Positions 9,975 through 17,650 of a stretch of 64,000 bases of DNA are shown here, piece by piece. This stretch comes from Streptomyces morookaense (GTDB taxonomy: Bacteria; Actinomycetota; Actinomycetes; Streptomycetales; Streptomycetaceae), in the NCBI RefSeq assembly GCF_013030945.1, contig NZ_JABBXF010000027.1, positions 95,057 through 159,056 of the forward strand, given 5' to 3'. Each line of letters starts with the position of its first letter. Positions within the stretch are counted from its first letter, which is position 1. Below the pieces are notes generated by a model that saw only the letters and a program-made list of their open reading frames with translations, was not told the origin of the DNA and made no database searches. Both the position numbers and the translations under genes were made by a program.

Positions 9975-10006
9975 CGAGGGGCCCGGTCCGTCGACCGGGC
10001 CCCTCG
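9975..10006. terminator. Terminator-like hairpin, 14-bp perfect stem
   Basis: CGAGGGGCCCGGTC (9975-9988) and GACCGGGCCCCTCG (9993-10006) form a perfect 14-bp stem with loop CGTC. It lies in the 290-nt gap downstream of the leftward sugar-isomerase operon and upstream of recD2, so it most likely ends the operon starting at 13308. There is no T-run, as is common for Streptomyces terminators. I see nothing else convincing in the gap. Confidence 0.7.
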
Positions 10007-10151
10007 GGTCCCCCCTTGCAACGGCTTCCTCCGAATCCCCCCGGATCCCTCCCCAGGAAGCCTGATGCACAGTACGACCCACGGGAGCCGCGAACGGTTG
10101 CAGTCGATCCAAGGCGTTATGCTTCCGTTACGGAAGGTAGGGAACCCCAGT

Positions 10152-10985
10152 TCACAGCACATGCGTCCGATACCGTTCCAGCACTTCGGCGAGCACGCCG
10201 GCCCCGTCGCGCGCCCACAGCGCCGGGCTGAAGATCTCCACCTCGACCGGGCCCGTATAGCCCGCGGCATCGGCCCGTTCGCGGAACCACCGCAGGTCCA
10301 CGGAGCCGTCGCCGAGCTGCCCCCGCCCCAGCAGCGCGCCCTCGGGCAGGGGCGTGATCCAGTCGGCGAGCTGGAGGGCCGCGATCCGTCCGCCCCGTCC
10401 CGCCCGCGCCAGCTGCCCGGCCACCGTGTCGTCCCACCACAGGTGATAGGCGTCGACGACCACGCCGACGCGCTCCGCCGGGAAGCGCTCGGCGAGGTCG
10501 AGGGCCTGGCGGAGGGTGGAGACCACGCTGCGGTCGGACGCGAACAGCGGGTGCAGCGGCTCGACCGCCAGCCGCACCCCGTGGGCCGCCGCGTACGGCG
10601 CCAGCTCGCCCAGCGCGTCCGCGATCCGCTCGCGCGCCCCGGACAGGTCCCGGCTGCCCGGCGGCAGCCCGCCGCACACCAGCACCAGCGTGCCGGTGCC
10701 GAGGACGGCCGCCTCCTCGATCGCCGCCCGGTTGTCGTCCACGGCGGCGATCCGCTCCGCAGGGTCGGCAGCCGTCAGGAAGCCGCCCCGGCACAGGCTG
10801 CTGACCGCCAGCCCCGCCTCCCGCACCAGCCGCGCCGCGGCCCGCAGTCCGTACGCGCGCACCGGCTCCCGCCACAGCCCGACGTACCGGACCCCGGCCG
10901 CCGTGCAGCCGGCCACCAGCTCGGGCAGCGACCACTGGCGAATGGTCTGCTGGTTGAGGCTGAACCGTTCGATGCCGCTGTTCAC
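10152..10985 (-). CDS. Sugar phosphate isomerase/epimerase-like TIM barrel
   Basis: This 277-residue protein has the AP-endonuclease-2/xylose-isomerase-like TIM-barrel fold. Likely metal ligands are the glutamate in RLAVEPLHP, the aspartate-histidine pair in VVVDAYHLWWDD, the histidine-free AALQLADW strand and the final glutamate in GPVEVEIFS. The GTG start at 10985 overlaps the stop of the DUF993 gene (GTGA), so it is the third member of a coupled leftward operon (dehydrogenase, DUF993, isomerase). Family members isomerise or epimerise keto-sugars or their phosphates; the substrate here is unknown. A 14-bp hairpin follows. Confidence 0.75.
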   Translation of the reverse strand: MNSGIERFSLNQQTIRQWSLPELVAGCTAAGVRYVGLWREPVRAYGLRAAARLVREAGLAVSSLCRGGFLTAADPAERIAAVDDNRAAIEEAAVLGTGTLVLVCGGLPPGSRDLSGARERIADALGELAPYAAAHGVRLAVEPLHPLFASDRSVVSTLRQALDLAERFPAERVGVVVDAYHLWWDDTVAGQLARAGRGGRIAALQLADWITPLPEGALLGRGQLGDGSVDLRWFRERADAAGYTGPVEVEIFSPALWARDGAGVLAEVLERYRTHVL

Positions 10986-12142
10986 TGCTCCACCCCGTGC
11001 ACGGCCAGCAGCCGTGCCATGCGCGCCTCGGCCAACTGCGGGTCGGGGAACAGACCCAGCCCGTCGGCGAGTTCATAGGCATGCGCGAGGTGCGGCAGCG
11101 ACCGGGCGGCGTGCAGGCCGCCCGCCATGGTGAAGTGCGCCTGGTGACCGGACAGCCAGGCCAGCAGCACCACACCCGTCTTGTAGAAGCGTGTCGGAGG
11201 CGCGAACAGGTGACGCGCCAGCGGCACGGTCGGATCCAGCAGGGCCCGGCAGCCGGAGCCGTCGCCGGCGTCCAGCAGGCGCAGCGCCTGGGCCGCGAGA
11301 GGGCCCAGCGCGTCGAAGACGCCGAGCAGGGCGTCGCTGTGGTGTTCGCCGTCCCCTTCGACGAGTTCCGGGTAGTGGAAATCGTCGCCCGTGTAGCAGC
11401 GCACGCCGTCCGGAAGGGCGCGCCGCAGGGCCCGTTCACGCTCCGCGTCCAGCAGGGAGACTTTCACGCCGTCGACCTTGCCCGCGTGCTCGGTGACGAT
11501 CGCGAGCAGCGTGCCGGTGGCCTCGTCCAGGTCGGTGCTGCCCCAGTAGCCGTCCAGTTGAGGGTCGAACACCGGGCCCAGCCAGTGCAGGATGACGGGT
11601 GCAGCAGTTTGGCGGAGCAAGCGGCCGTAAACCTCCCGGTAGTCGTCCGCAGTCGTGGCCACGGCTGCCAGCGCCCTGGAGGCCATCACGACTGCCCGCG
11701 CCCCCGCGCCCTCGACGGTCGACAGCTGCTCCTCGTAGGCCGCCGTGACGTCGGAGAGGGTCAGCGGGCCGTAGGGCGGGGCGAGTTGGTCGGTGCCCGC
11801 TCCGCAGACGAGCGATCCGCCGACGGCTGCCGCCTCGGCTGCCGTGCGGCGGATCAGTTCGGCCGCGGCCGGCCAGTCCAGGCCCATGCCGCGCTGTGCG
11901 GTGTCCATGGCCTCCGCCACGCCCAGGCCGTGCGCCCACAGGTGGCGGCGGAAGGCGAGCGTGGCGTCCCAGTCGAGGGCTGCCGGGCCGTGCGGCGTGG
12001 TGTTGCCGAAGGGGTCGGCGACGACATGGACGCCGGCGAAGGCCGTCCGGGAGGCCGGGGGCGGGCCCGGCGCCACCGGATGCGGCTCGGCTCTCGGCAT
12101 GTAGCGGCGCAGTGCCCCCGTCGCGTCCGGCAGCCGGATCAC
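10982..12142 (-). CDS. DUF993 dihydrodipicolinate-synthase-like protein
   Basis: This 386-residue protein matches what I know as the DUF993 group of dihydrodipicolinate-synthase/aldolase-like barrels. Characteristic stretches are AGVHVVADPFGNTTPHGPAALDWDATLAFRR split across the N-terminus, MDTAQRGMGLDWPAAAELI, and KVDGVKVSLLD, whose lysine could be the Schiff-base residue. I chose the GTG at 12142 (VIRLPDATGALRRYMPRAEP) because it overlaps the TGA of the upstream dehydrogenase (GTGA); upstream codons are arginine-rich and non-homologous. The gene is coupled at both ends. An aldolase or lyase step on an unusual sugar is a reasonable inference, but no member has a function known to me. Confidence 0.75.
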   Translation of the reverse strand: MIRLPDATGALRRYMPRAEPHPVAPGPPPASRTAFAGVHVVADPFGNTTPHGPAALDWDATLAFRRHLWAHGLGVAEAMDTAQRGMGLDWPAAAELIRRTAAEAAAVGGSLVCGAGTDQLAPPYGPLTLSDVTAAYEEQLSTVEGAGARAVVMASRALAAVATTADDYREVYGRLLRQTAAPVILHWLGPVFDPQLDGYWGSTDLDEATGTLLAIVTEHAGKVDGVKVSLLDAERERALRRALPDGVRCYTGDDFHYPELVEGDGEHHSDALLGVFDALGPLAAQALRLLDAGDGSGCRALLDPTVPLARHLFAPPTRFYKTGVVLLAWLSGHQAHFTMAGGLHAARSLPHLAHAYELADGLGLFPDPQLAEARMARLLAVHGVEQ

Positions 12143-13308
12143 CGGGCCGGCTCCGGCACGTCGAGCCTGCGGCCCTCGGCCGAGGAGCGCGCGCCAAGTT
12201 CGGCGAGCTGTACGCCGCGTGCTCCGGCGAACAGGTCCCAGCGCCAGGGCCCGCCCTGCGCCACGTGCCGCAGGAACAGCTCCCACTGCGTCTTGAAGGC
12301 GTTGCCGAACTCACCGTTGTCCGGCACCTCCTGCCACTGGGCGCGGAAGTCGTCGGCGGCCGGGACGTCCGGGTTCCACACGGGCCGCGGGGTGACCGAG
12401 CGGTGCTGCACGCGGCAACCGCGCAGTCCCGCGACGGCCGAGCCGTCCGTCCCGTCGACCTGGAGCTCCAGCAGCTCGTCCCGGTGCACCCGCACCGCCC
12501 AGGAGGAGTTGAACTGGGCGACGGCTCCGCCCTCCAGGCCGAAGACCGCATAGGCCGCGTCGTCGGCGGTCGCCTCGTAGGGCTTTCCCTGCTCGTCCCA
12601 GCGGCGCGGCAGGTGCGTCGACAGCTGCGCCTGCACGGTGCGCACCGGTCCGAACAGCTCCCTCAGCACGTACTCCCAGTGGGGAAACATGTCGGCTGCG
12701 ATGCCGCCGCCGTCCGCCGCGCGGTAGTTCCACGACGGCCGCTGGGCGCTCTGCCAGTCCCCTTCGAAGACCCAGTAGCCGAACTCCCCGCGTACCGAGA
12801 GCACACGCCCGAAGAAGCCGCCTGCGACGAGCCGTTCCAGCTTGCGGATGCCCGGGAGGAAGAGCTTGTCCTGGACGACGCCGTGGCGGACGCCGGCAGC
12901 GTCCGCCAGGCGGGCCAGACGGATCGCGCCTGCGTGGTCACGTGCGACGGGTTTCTCGCAGTACACGTGCTTGCCCGCGGTGATGGCCCTGCGCACTGCG
13001 TCCTCACGGGCGCAGGTGGCCTGTGCGTCGAAGTAGACGTCGACGGACGGGTCGGACAGGACGGTGTCCAGATCGCAGGACCATTCGTCGATCCCGTACC
13101 GCCGGGCGAGCTCCGCGAGCTTGCGTGCGTCACGTCCGACGAGCACCGGTTCGGGCCGCAGGACGGTGCCGTCGGCGAGTGGCAGGCCGCCCTCGTCGCG
13201 CAGGGCGAGGACGGAGCGTACGAGGTGCTGGTGGTGGCCCATCCGGCCGGTCACACCGTTCATGGCGATGCGGAGGACCGTGCCGTCGGCCGACTCCCTG
13301 GCCGTCAT
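12139..13308 (-). CDS. Gfo/Idh/MocA sugar dehydrogenase
   Basis: This 389-residue NAD(P)-dependent oxidoreductase leads the leftward three-gene operon. The nucleotide-binding N-terminus is unusual for the family, IAMNGVTGRMGHHQHLVRS, with an insertion before the second strand. The core then follows the family: YCEKPVARD with the catalytic lysine and GGGIAADMFPHWEYVLRELFG with the metal/substrate histidine. Members with this long N-terminus typically act on larger or modified sugars. The ATG at 13308 faces a divergent isomerase gene starting at 13380, leaving only 71 nt for both promoters, so the two transcripts are probably regulated together. Substrate unknown. Confidence 0.78.
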   Translation of the reverse strand: MTARESADGTVLRIAMNGVTGRMGHHQHLVRSVLALRDEGGLPLADGTVLRPEPVLVGRDARKLAELARRYGIDEWSCDLDTVLSDPSVDVYFDAQATCAREDAVRRAITAGKHVYCEKPVARDHAGAIRLARLADAAGVRHGVVQDKLFLPGIRKLERLVAGGFFGRVLSVRGEFGYWVFEGDWQSAQRPSWNYRAADGGGIAADMFPHWEYVLRELFGPVRTVQAQLSTHLPRRWDEQGKPYEATADDAAYAVFGLEGGAVAQFNSSWAVRVHRDELLELQVDGTDGSAVAGLRGCRVQHRSVTPRPVWNPDVPAADDFRAQWQEVPDNGEFGNAFKTQWELFLRHVAQGGPWRWDLFAGARGVQLAELGARSSAEGRRLDVPEPAR

Positions 13309-13379
13309 CCCGCGAAGCTAGCACCCCCGTCTGCCGTACGGGGCGCATTCCGGACCGCCGGGCGGGGAAGCCGCTCTTC

Positions 13380-14186
13380 ATGAAACTGGCTTTCTCCACC
13401 CTCGGTGTCCCCGGCCTTCCCCTCCCCGACGTGGTGCGCCTCGCCGGCGACTGCGGCTACGACGGCGTCGAACTGCGCACCCACCCGGAGGAACCCGTGC
13501 ACCCGGGCCTCCTGCCCGTCGAACGCGCCGCGGTGACCGCGGCGTTCGCCGACGCGGGTGTGGAACTCCTGTGCCTCGCCGGATACGTCCGGGTCGCCGC
13601 GTCCGGCCCGGACGGCCCCGTGCTGGAGGACCTCGCGGAACTGGTGCGGCTGGCCGGCGAGCTCGGGGCGCCGTACGTACGTGTCTTCCCCGGCGCCGGC
13701 GAGCCGCCGGCCGCGGAGGCCGACACGGTCGCCGCGCGCCGGCTGGGGGCGATCGCCCCGCTCGCCGCGGACTCGGGCGTGCGGGTGCTGCTGGAGACCC
13801 ACGACTCGCACAGCAGGGCCCAGGACGCGGTGCGCATCCTGGGCCCGGTGGGGCACGGCAGCATCGGCGCGCTGTGGGACGTGCTGCACACCTGGCGGGG
13901 CGGGGAGCAGCCGGAGTCCAGCCTCCCCGCGCTCGCCCCGCACCTGGGCTACGTGCAGGTGAAGGACGTCGCCTCCGCGGAGAACACGGCTCCGCTGCCG
14001 CTGGGCACCGGCGTGCTGCCGCTGGCCGGCTGCGTGGGCGCGCTCAGCGCGTCGGGCTGGGACGGCTGGCTGTGCTGGGAGTACGAGAAGCGCTGGTACC
14101 CGCAGGCCGCGGACTTCGCGCAACTGGCAGGCCCCGGGCGGGAGTACCTGCGGGGGCTGGTCGCCGCCGCCCCGGCAGCGAGGTGA
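13380..14186 (+). CDS. Sugar phosphate isomerase/epimerase-like TIM barrel (divergent partner)
   Basis: This 268-residue AP-endonuclease-2-fold protein begins MKLAFSTLGVPGLPLPDVVRLAGDCGYDGVELR, the standard family start. It has LLETHDSH, ALWDVLHTW and YVQVKDV, which supply the probable glutamate, aspartate/histidine and histidine/lysine residues of the active site. It is divergent from the dehydrogenase operon across a 71-nt gap and surely belongs to the same pathway, giving the locus two isomerase-like barrels. Its last 143 nt overlap the 3' end of the convergent EamA gene on the other strand. The substrate is unknown. Confidence 0.75.
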   Translation: MKLAFSTLGVPGLPLPDVVRLAGDCGYDGVELRTHPEEPVHPGLLPVERAAVTAAFADAGVELLCLAGYVRVAASGPDGPVLEDLAELVRLAGELGAPYVRVFPGAGEPPAAEADTVAARRLGAIAPLAADSGVRVLLETHDSHSRAQDAVRILGPVGHGSIGALWDVLHTWRGGEQPESSLPALAPHLGYVQVKDVASAENTAPLPLGTGVLPLAGCVGALSASGWDGWLCWEYEKRWYPQAADFAQLAGPGREYLRGLVAAAPAAR

Positions 14187-15018
14187 GCGCGACCCCGCCC
14201 ACCAGGAGGGCCGCCGCGCACCAGCGCAGCGGGCTCACCTCCTCGCCCAGCAGGAGGGCCGCGGAGGACATGCCGAACACGGGCACCAGCAGCGAGAAGG
14301 GGGCCACTGTCGTGGCGTCGTAGGTGCGCAGCAGGAACCCCCAGACGCCGAAGCCGAGCAGCGTGGTGATCCAGGCGACGTACACGACGGCGCCCACGCC
14401 GCTCCAGTCCAGCGAGCGCAGCGCCTCGGCGTCGGCGGCCGGGCCCTCGAAGAGCAGGGAGAGCAGCAGCAGGGGCAGCACCGGGACCGCGCTGACCCAC
14501 ACCATGAACCGCAGGGCGTCCGGCGGCGCGGCCTTGCGGGTCAGGACGTTCGAGACGCCCCAGAAGGCCGCGGCGGCCACCACCAGGGCGAAGCCGGTCA
14601 GCGGCCCCGAAGTCCCCTCGTCGACCGCGGCCACCACGATGCCCGCCAGGGCCACGCCCATGCCCAGCAGCCGGACGCGGCCGGGCCGTTCGCCGAGGGC
14701 GGCCATGGCGAACAGGGCGGTGAAAACCGCCTGGACCTGGAGCACCAGCGAGGACAGTCCGGCCGGCATCCCGGCATGCATCCCGATGAACAGCAGCCCG
14801 AACTTGGCCACGCCCAGCACCAGTCCGACCGCGACGACCCACCGCCACCTCACCCGGGGCGGGCCGACGAAGAGGACGGCGGGCACCGCTGCGGCGAGAA
14901 AGCGCAGCGCGCAGAACAGCAGTGGCGGGAAGTGGCCGAGGCCAATGTCGATGACGACGAAGTTGACGCCCCAGAGGGCGGCGACGAGCACGCCGAGGGC
15001 GAGGTGGAGCGGACGCAT
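14044..15018 (-). CDS. EamA-family drug/metabolite transporter
   Basis: This 324-residue integral membrane protein has two EamA repeats and about ten hydrophobic segments: MRPLHLALGVLVAALWGVNF starts the first repeat and LTGFALVVAAAAFWGVSNVL the second. Such proteins export or exchange small metabolites or amino acids. After the last membrane segment (WCAAALLVGGVALTSL) a 45-residue proline/arginine/serine-rich tail reads into the 3' end of the convergent isomerase gene on the other strand; the tail may be an accident of a missing stop. The gene is divergent from the LysR regulator at 15119, its most likely controller. Substrate unknown. Confidence 0.8.
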   Translation of the reverse strand: MRPLHLALGVLVAALWGVNFVVIDIGLGHFPPLLFCALRFLAAAVPAVLFVGPPRVRWRWVVAVGLVLGVAKFGLLFIGMHAGMPAGLSSLVLQVQAVFTALFAMAALGERPGRVRLLGMGVALAGIVVAAVDEGTSGPLTGFALVVAAAAFWGVSNVLTRKAAPPDALRFMVWVSAVPVLPLLLLSLLFEGPAADAEALRSLDWSGVGAVVYVAWITTLLGFGVWGFLLRTYDATTVAPFSLLVPVFGMSSAALLLGEEVSPLRWCAAALLVGGVALTSLPGRRRPAPAGTPARGLPVARSPRPAGTSASRTPSTASRPSPTR

Positions 15019-15118
15019 GCGATCAGCATCACGGCGCCCGACCGTTCAGCACCAGCACGGGCTGCTTCATGATGGGATTCAGCAACGCTCAACAATGGGA
15101 CATCCGCCGGGGGCTCAC

Positions 15119-16024
15119 ATGCTGGACCTGTCACGTCTGAGGGCCCTGCACGCCGTCTCCGTGCACGGCTCGGTCAGTGCGGCGGCCCTCGCGCTGGGCT
15201 ACACGCCCTCCGCGATCTCGCAGTCGATCACCAAGCTGGAGCGTGAGACGCGCACCACCCTGCTGGAGCGGCGCGGGCGGGGGGTGATGCTCACCGACGC
15301 GGCCGTCGAACTGGCCGAGACCGCACGGGAACTGCTGGCCATGGTCGAGCGTGCCGAGACGGACCTGGAGGAGCGGCGCGGGCAGCCCGCCGGACGGATC
15401 GTCGTCGGGGCGTTCGCCTCGGCCGCACGCGGCCTGCTGCCCGGTGCACTGGCCCGGCTCACCCGTGAACACCCCGCGCTGGACACCCGGTTGGTCGAGG
15501 TCGACCCCCACCTGTCGGTCGGCCTGGTGGCCCAGGGAGCCCTCGACGTCGCGGTCTGGCACGACTGGGACATCGTGCCGCACCCCACGCCGGAGCGCCT
15601 GGAACGGGCGAAGATCGGCGACGACCTGTGCGACGTGCTCGTACCGGAAGGACATCCGCTGGCCGGACGGGAACGGCTGGAGCGCAGCGACCTGGTGGGC
15701 CTGCGCTGGATCGGCAACCCGCCGGGCACGGTCTGCCACGACTGGCTGGTCCGTACGCTGCGCGCCCTCGGCAGCGAGCCGGACCTCGCCTACCAGGCTG
15801 CGGAGAACCACACGCAGGTCGCCCTCGTCGCGGCCGGGCTGGGCGTCGCCGTCATGCCCCGGCTGGGCCGCGGACCGCTGCCCGAAGGGGTGGTGGACGT
15901 GCCCCTGGAGCCCGCCCCGGTCCGCCGGCTGTTCGCCTACTGGCGCACCGGCGCCGCCCGCAGGCCCGCCATCAGGGAAACACTGCGGGTGCTGCGCGAG
16001 CAGTGGCCGCAGCGAGCCGCCTGA
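15119..16024 (+). CDS. LysR-family transcriptional regulator
   Basis: This 301-residue LysR regulator has an N-terminal winged HTH (LSRLRALHAVSVHGSVSAAALALGYTPSAISQSITKLE split over residues 4-40) and a C-terminal periplasmic-binding-like effector domain starting near GRIVVGAFASAARGLLP. The ATG at 15119 matches the usual family start; an ATG eight codons upstream is possible. It lies back to back with the EamA transporter gene, 100 nt apart, which is the standard LysR arrangement with its target. A, T-rich segment GATTCAGCAACGCTCAACAA lies in that gap and could hold the LysR site. The ligand cannot be predicted. Confidence 0.85.
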   Translation: MLDLSRLRALHAVSVHGSVSAAALALGYTPSAISQSITKLERETRTTLLERRGRGVMLTDAAVELAETARELLAMVERAETDLEERRGQPAGRIVVGAFASAARGLLPGALARLTREHPALDTRLVEVDPHLSVGLVAQGALDVAVWHDWDIVPHPTPERLERAKIGDDLCDVLVPEGHPLAGRERLERSDLVGLRWIGNPPGTVCHDWLVRTLRALGSEPDLAYQAAENHTQVALVAAGLGVAVMPRLGRGPLPEGVVDVPLEPAPVRRLFAYWRTGAARRPAIRETLRVLREQWPQRAA

Positions 16025-16083
16025 CCGGTCGATTTGAGCGATCGATTGAACCGTATGATGAACGCTCGTCGAGAGGGCGGCAC

Positions 16084-16710
16084 ATGTCGGTGGAGACCAG
16101 GGAACGGCTGATCGCCGCCGCAGGGGCGGTACTGCGCACGCAGGGCTACGGCAAGGCCAGCGCGCGGACCATAGCCAAGGAGGCGGGCGTCAACTCGGCG
16201 CTGATCTTCTACCACTTCGGGGGCGTCGACCCGCTGCTGTTCGCCGCACTCGACCGGTCGTCCGACGAACGCATGGCGATGCACACCGCCACCGTCGCCG
16301 AATGCCGCACCCTGGAGGAGCTCGCCGCTGCCGCCACCCGCATCTACCGCGACGACCTCGAAGGCGGCCATATCGCCCTGCTCTCCGAGCTCGTGGCGGC
16401 GGCCGTGGCCAAGCCCGAACTGCGCGGGGAGATCAAGGTGCGGGTCGAGCCGTGGATGGCCTTCATGGAGGAGACCCTGGAACGGGTCATCGGCGGCACC
16501 GCGCTGGCCCGGCTCACTCCGCCGCGCGATCTGGCCAACGCCGCCTGCACGTTCTACCTCGGGGTCAACCTCTTCACCGTGCTGGACGCCGACCGGTCGC
16601 GCACCGATTCCGTCTTCGCGATGGTCCGGCGGCTCGCCCCGCGCGCAAGGCTGCTCACCCTGCGCCGTCCCGTACGCCTCCGCCGGGCACAGCACCGCGC
16701 AGCCCAGTAG
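16084..16710 (+). CDS. TetR-family transcriptional regulator
   Basis: This 208-residue TetR-type repressor starts MSVETRERLIAAAGAVLRTQGYGKASARTIAKEAGVNSALIFYHFGG (the HTH lies at about residues 24-43). A helical ligand-binding domain follows. The upstream 60 nt contain the repeats TTGAGCGATCGATTGAA (16034-16050), an imperfect palindrome about GCGATCG, and a TATGAT-like hexamer at 16054-16059. These suggest an autoregulated promoter. It is the third regulator-type gene in a row (EamA, LysR, TetR) and lacks an obvious structural partner; the lipoprotein gene at 17008 is too distant to assign. Target unknown. Confidence 0.82.
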   Translation: MSVETRERLIAAAGAVLRTQGYGKASARTIAKEAGVNSALIFYHFGGVDPLLFAALDRSSDERMAMHTATVAECRTLEELAAAATRIYRDDLEGGHIALLSELVAAAVAKPELRGEIKVRVEPWMAFMEETLERVIGGTALARLTPPRDLANAACTFYLGVNLFTVLDADRSRTDSVFAMVRRLAPRARLLTLRRPVRLRRAQHRAAQ

Positions 16711-16756
16711 GCCGCGGGGCACGGAACCGCTCCGGTGCGCCGTACGTCGAAGCGAC

Positions 16757-17074
16757 GTGCAGCCGGGGAGCCTCCGCAGAGCGGTGTCGGCGTCGCTGAC
16801 CGCCGCGTTGCTGACCACCCTCTCCGCCGCCTGCGGCCGGCCGCACCCCGCCGTCGGCGTACCCCCTCCCGACAGCGCCGGCGGTGGGCCGCCCCGCGGG
16901 CGCTGTCGGGAGGGACGGCCGGTCACCCTGCGCGAAGCCCGGCGCACGCCTGGCGTGTGCCGGTCGCGTCGGGTAACTGTGGGCCGGTTGCCAGGGGTTG
17001 GGGGATCATGCGTCGTCACTTGCTGTCCGCAGCGTTGCTCGCATCGGCCACGCTGTCGGGGATGTTCACACTGA
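16757..17074 (+). pseudogene. Possible truncated lipoprotein gene
   Basis: From the GTG at 16757 the frame reads a convincing bacterial lipoprotein signal, SLRRAVSASLTAALLTTLSAAC (22 residues counted from Ser5, broken here as SLRRAVSASL/TAALLTTL/SAAC), with Cys at the lipobox position. It then decays into low-complexity sequence that passes through a 16-bp hairpin and overlaps the start of the next lipoprotein gene. The coding signal fades after about 40 codons. It may be a remnant whose body was replaced or deleted, or a chance reading of the upstream region. There is no ribosome binding site. The 297-nt gap 16711-17007 holds nothing else. Confidence 0.3.
16864..16914. terminator. Hairpin with 16-bp perfect stem
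   Basis: CCCTCCCGACAGCGCC (16864-16879) pairs perfectly with GGCGCTGTCGGGAGGG (16899-16914) around a 19-nt GC-rich loop. It lies 154 nt after the TetR stop and 94 nt before the lipoprotein start. It may terminate the TetR transcript, though no T-run follows. It is long enough to be worth noting as a structure in its own right. Confidence 0.5.
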
Positions 17075-17634
17075 GCGGCTGCCAGGAACAGCCGGTGCAG
17101 AACGCCGCCGCCTCCGGCAGCCGGACCCTGCAGGCGCGGCAGGGGCGTCCCGCACAGTTCCTGGCGCGGGGCACCTGCGCCGGACACGGCCGGGGCGGTG
17201 CGGCCTTCGGGGAGGTCGACTGCGCGGGCGACGAGGCCACCGCCAGCGTGCTGGCCCGCTACAACGGCCCGCAGGCGAGCGGGCCGCGCTGCCCGGACGA
17301 CACCGACTTCGTCCTCCACATCGCAGCCGTCGACACGGGCACCTCGGAGCGGGAGAGCTCGCCCGAGGGCTACGCGTGCATGCGCAACCTGCGGCCCCCG
17401 CACCCCGGGGACCCCGGCATGGGCGGCGGGCCGCTCACGGTGGCGGGGGACTGCGTCTACACGGAGCGCGAAGGGGTGGTGAAGGAGACGGCGTGCGACG
17501 GCTCGACGGGCCACGCGCCGGAGTACCGCGTCGAGGAGACGGTGCCCACGCGGGACGACTGCCCGGAGCAGACGGACCTCTACGTGGACGTGGGCGGCAG
17601 GGCTCCCGTGGGATGCGCCCGCCGCCTGTCCTGA
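17008..17634 (+). CDS. Secreted lipoprotein of unknown function
   Basis: This 208-residue protein has an N-terminal lipoprotein signal peptide: basic MRRH, a hydrophobic core LLSAALLASATLSGMF, and lipobox TLSGC with Cys at residue 25. The mature part is Gly/Pro- and acid-rich with nine or so cysteines (for example GTCAGHGRGGAAFGEVDC, RCPDDTDF, GYACMR, GDCVY, ETACDG, DDCPEQ and VGCARR), suggesting several disulphides outside the membrane. I do not recognise a family. The ATG at 17008 follows GGGGTTGGGGGATC. It is convergent with the peptidase gene, with stops 17 nt apart. Confidence 0.65.
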   Translation: MRRHLLSAALLASATLSGMFTLSGCQEQPVQNAAASGSRTLQARQGRPAQFLARGTCAGHGRGGAAFGEVDCAGDEATASVLARYNGPQASGPRCPDDTDFVLHIAAVDTGTSERESSPEGYACMRNLRPPHPGDPGMGGGPLTVAGDCVYTEREGVVKETACDGSTGHAPEYRVEETVPTRDDCPEQTDLYVDVGGRAPVGCARRLS

Positions 17635-17650
17635 CACGCCTGAGGCGGCT

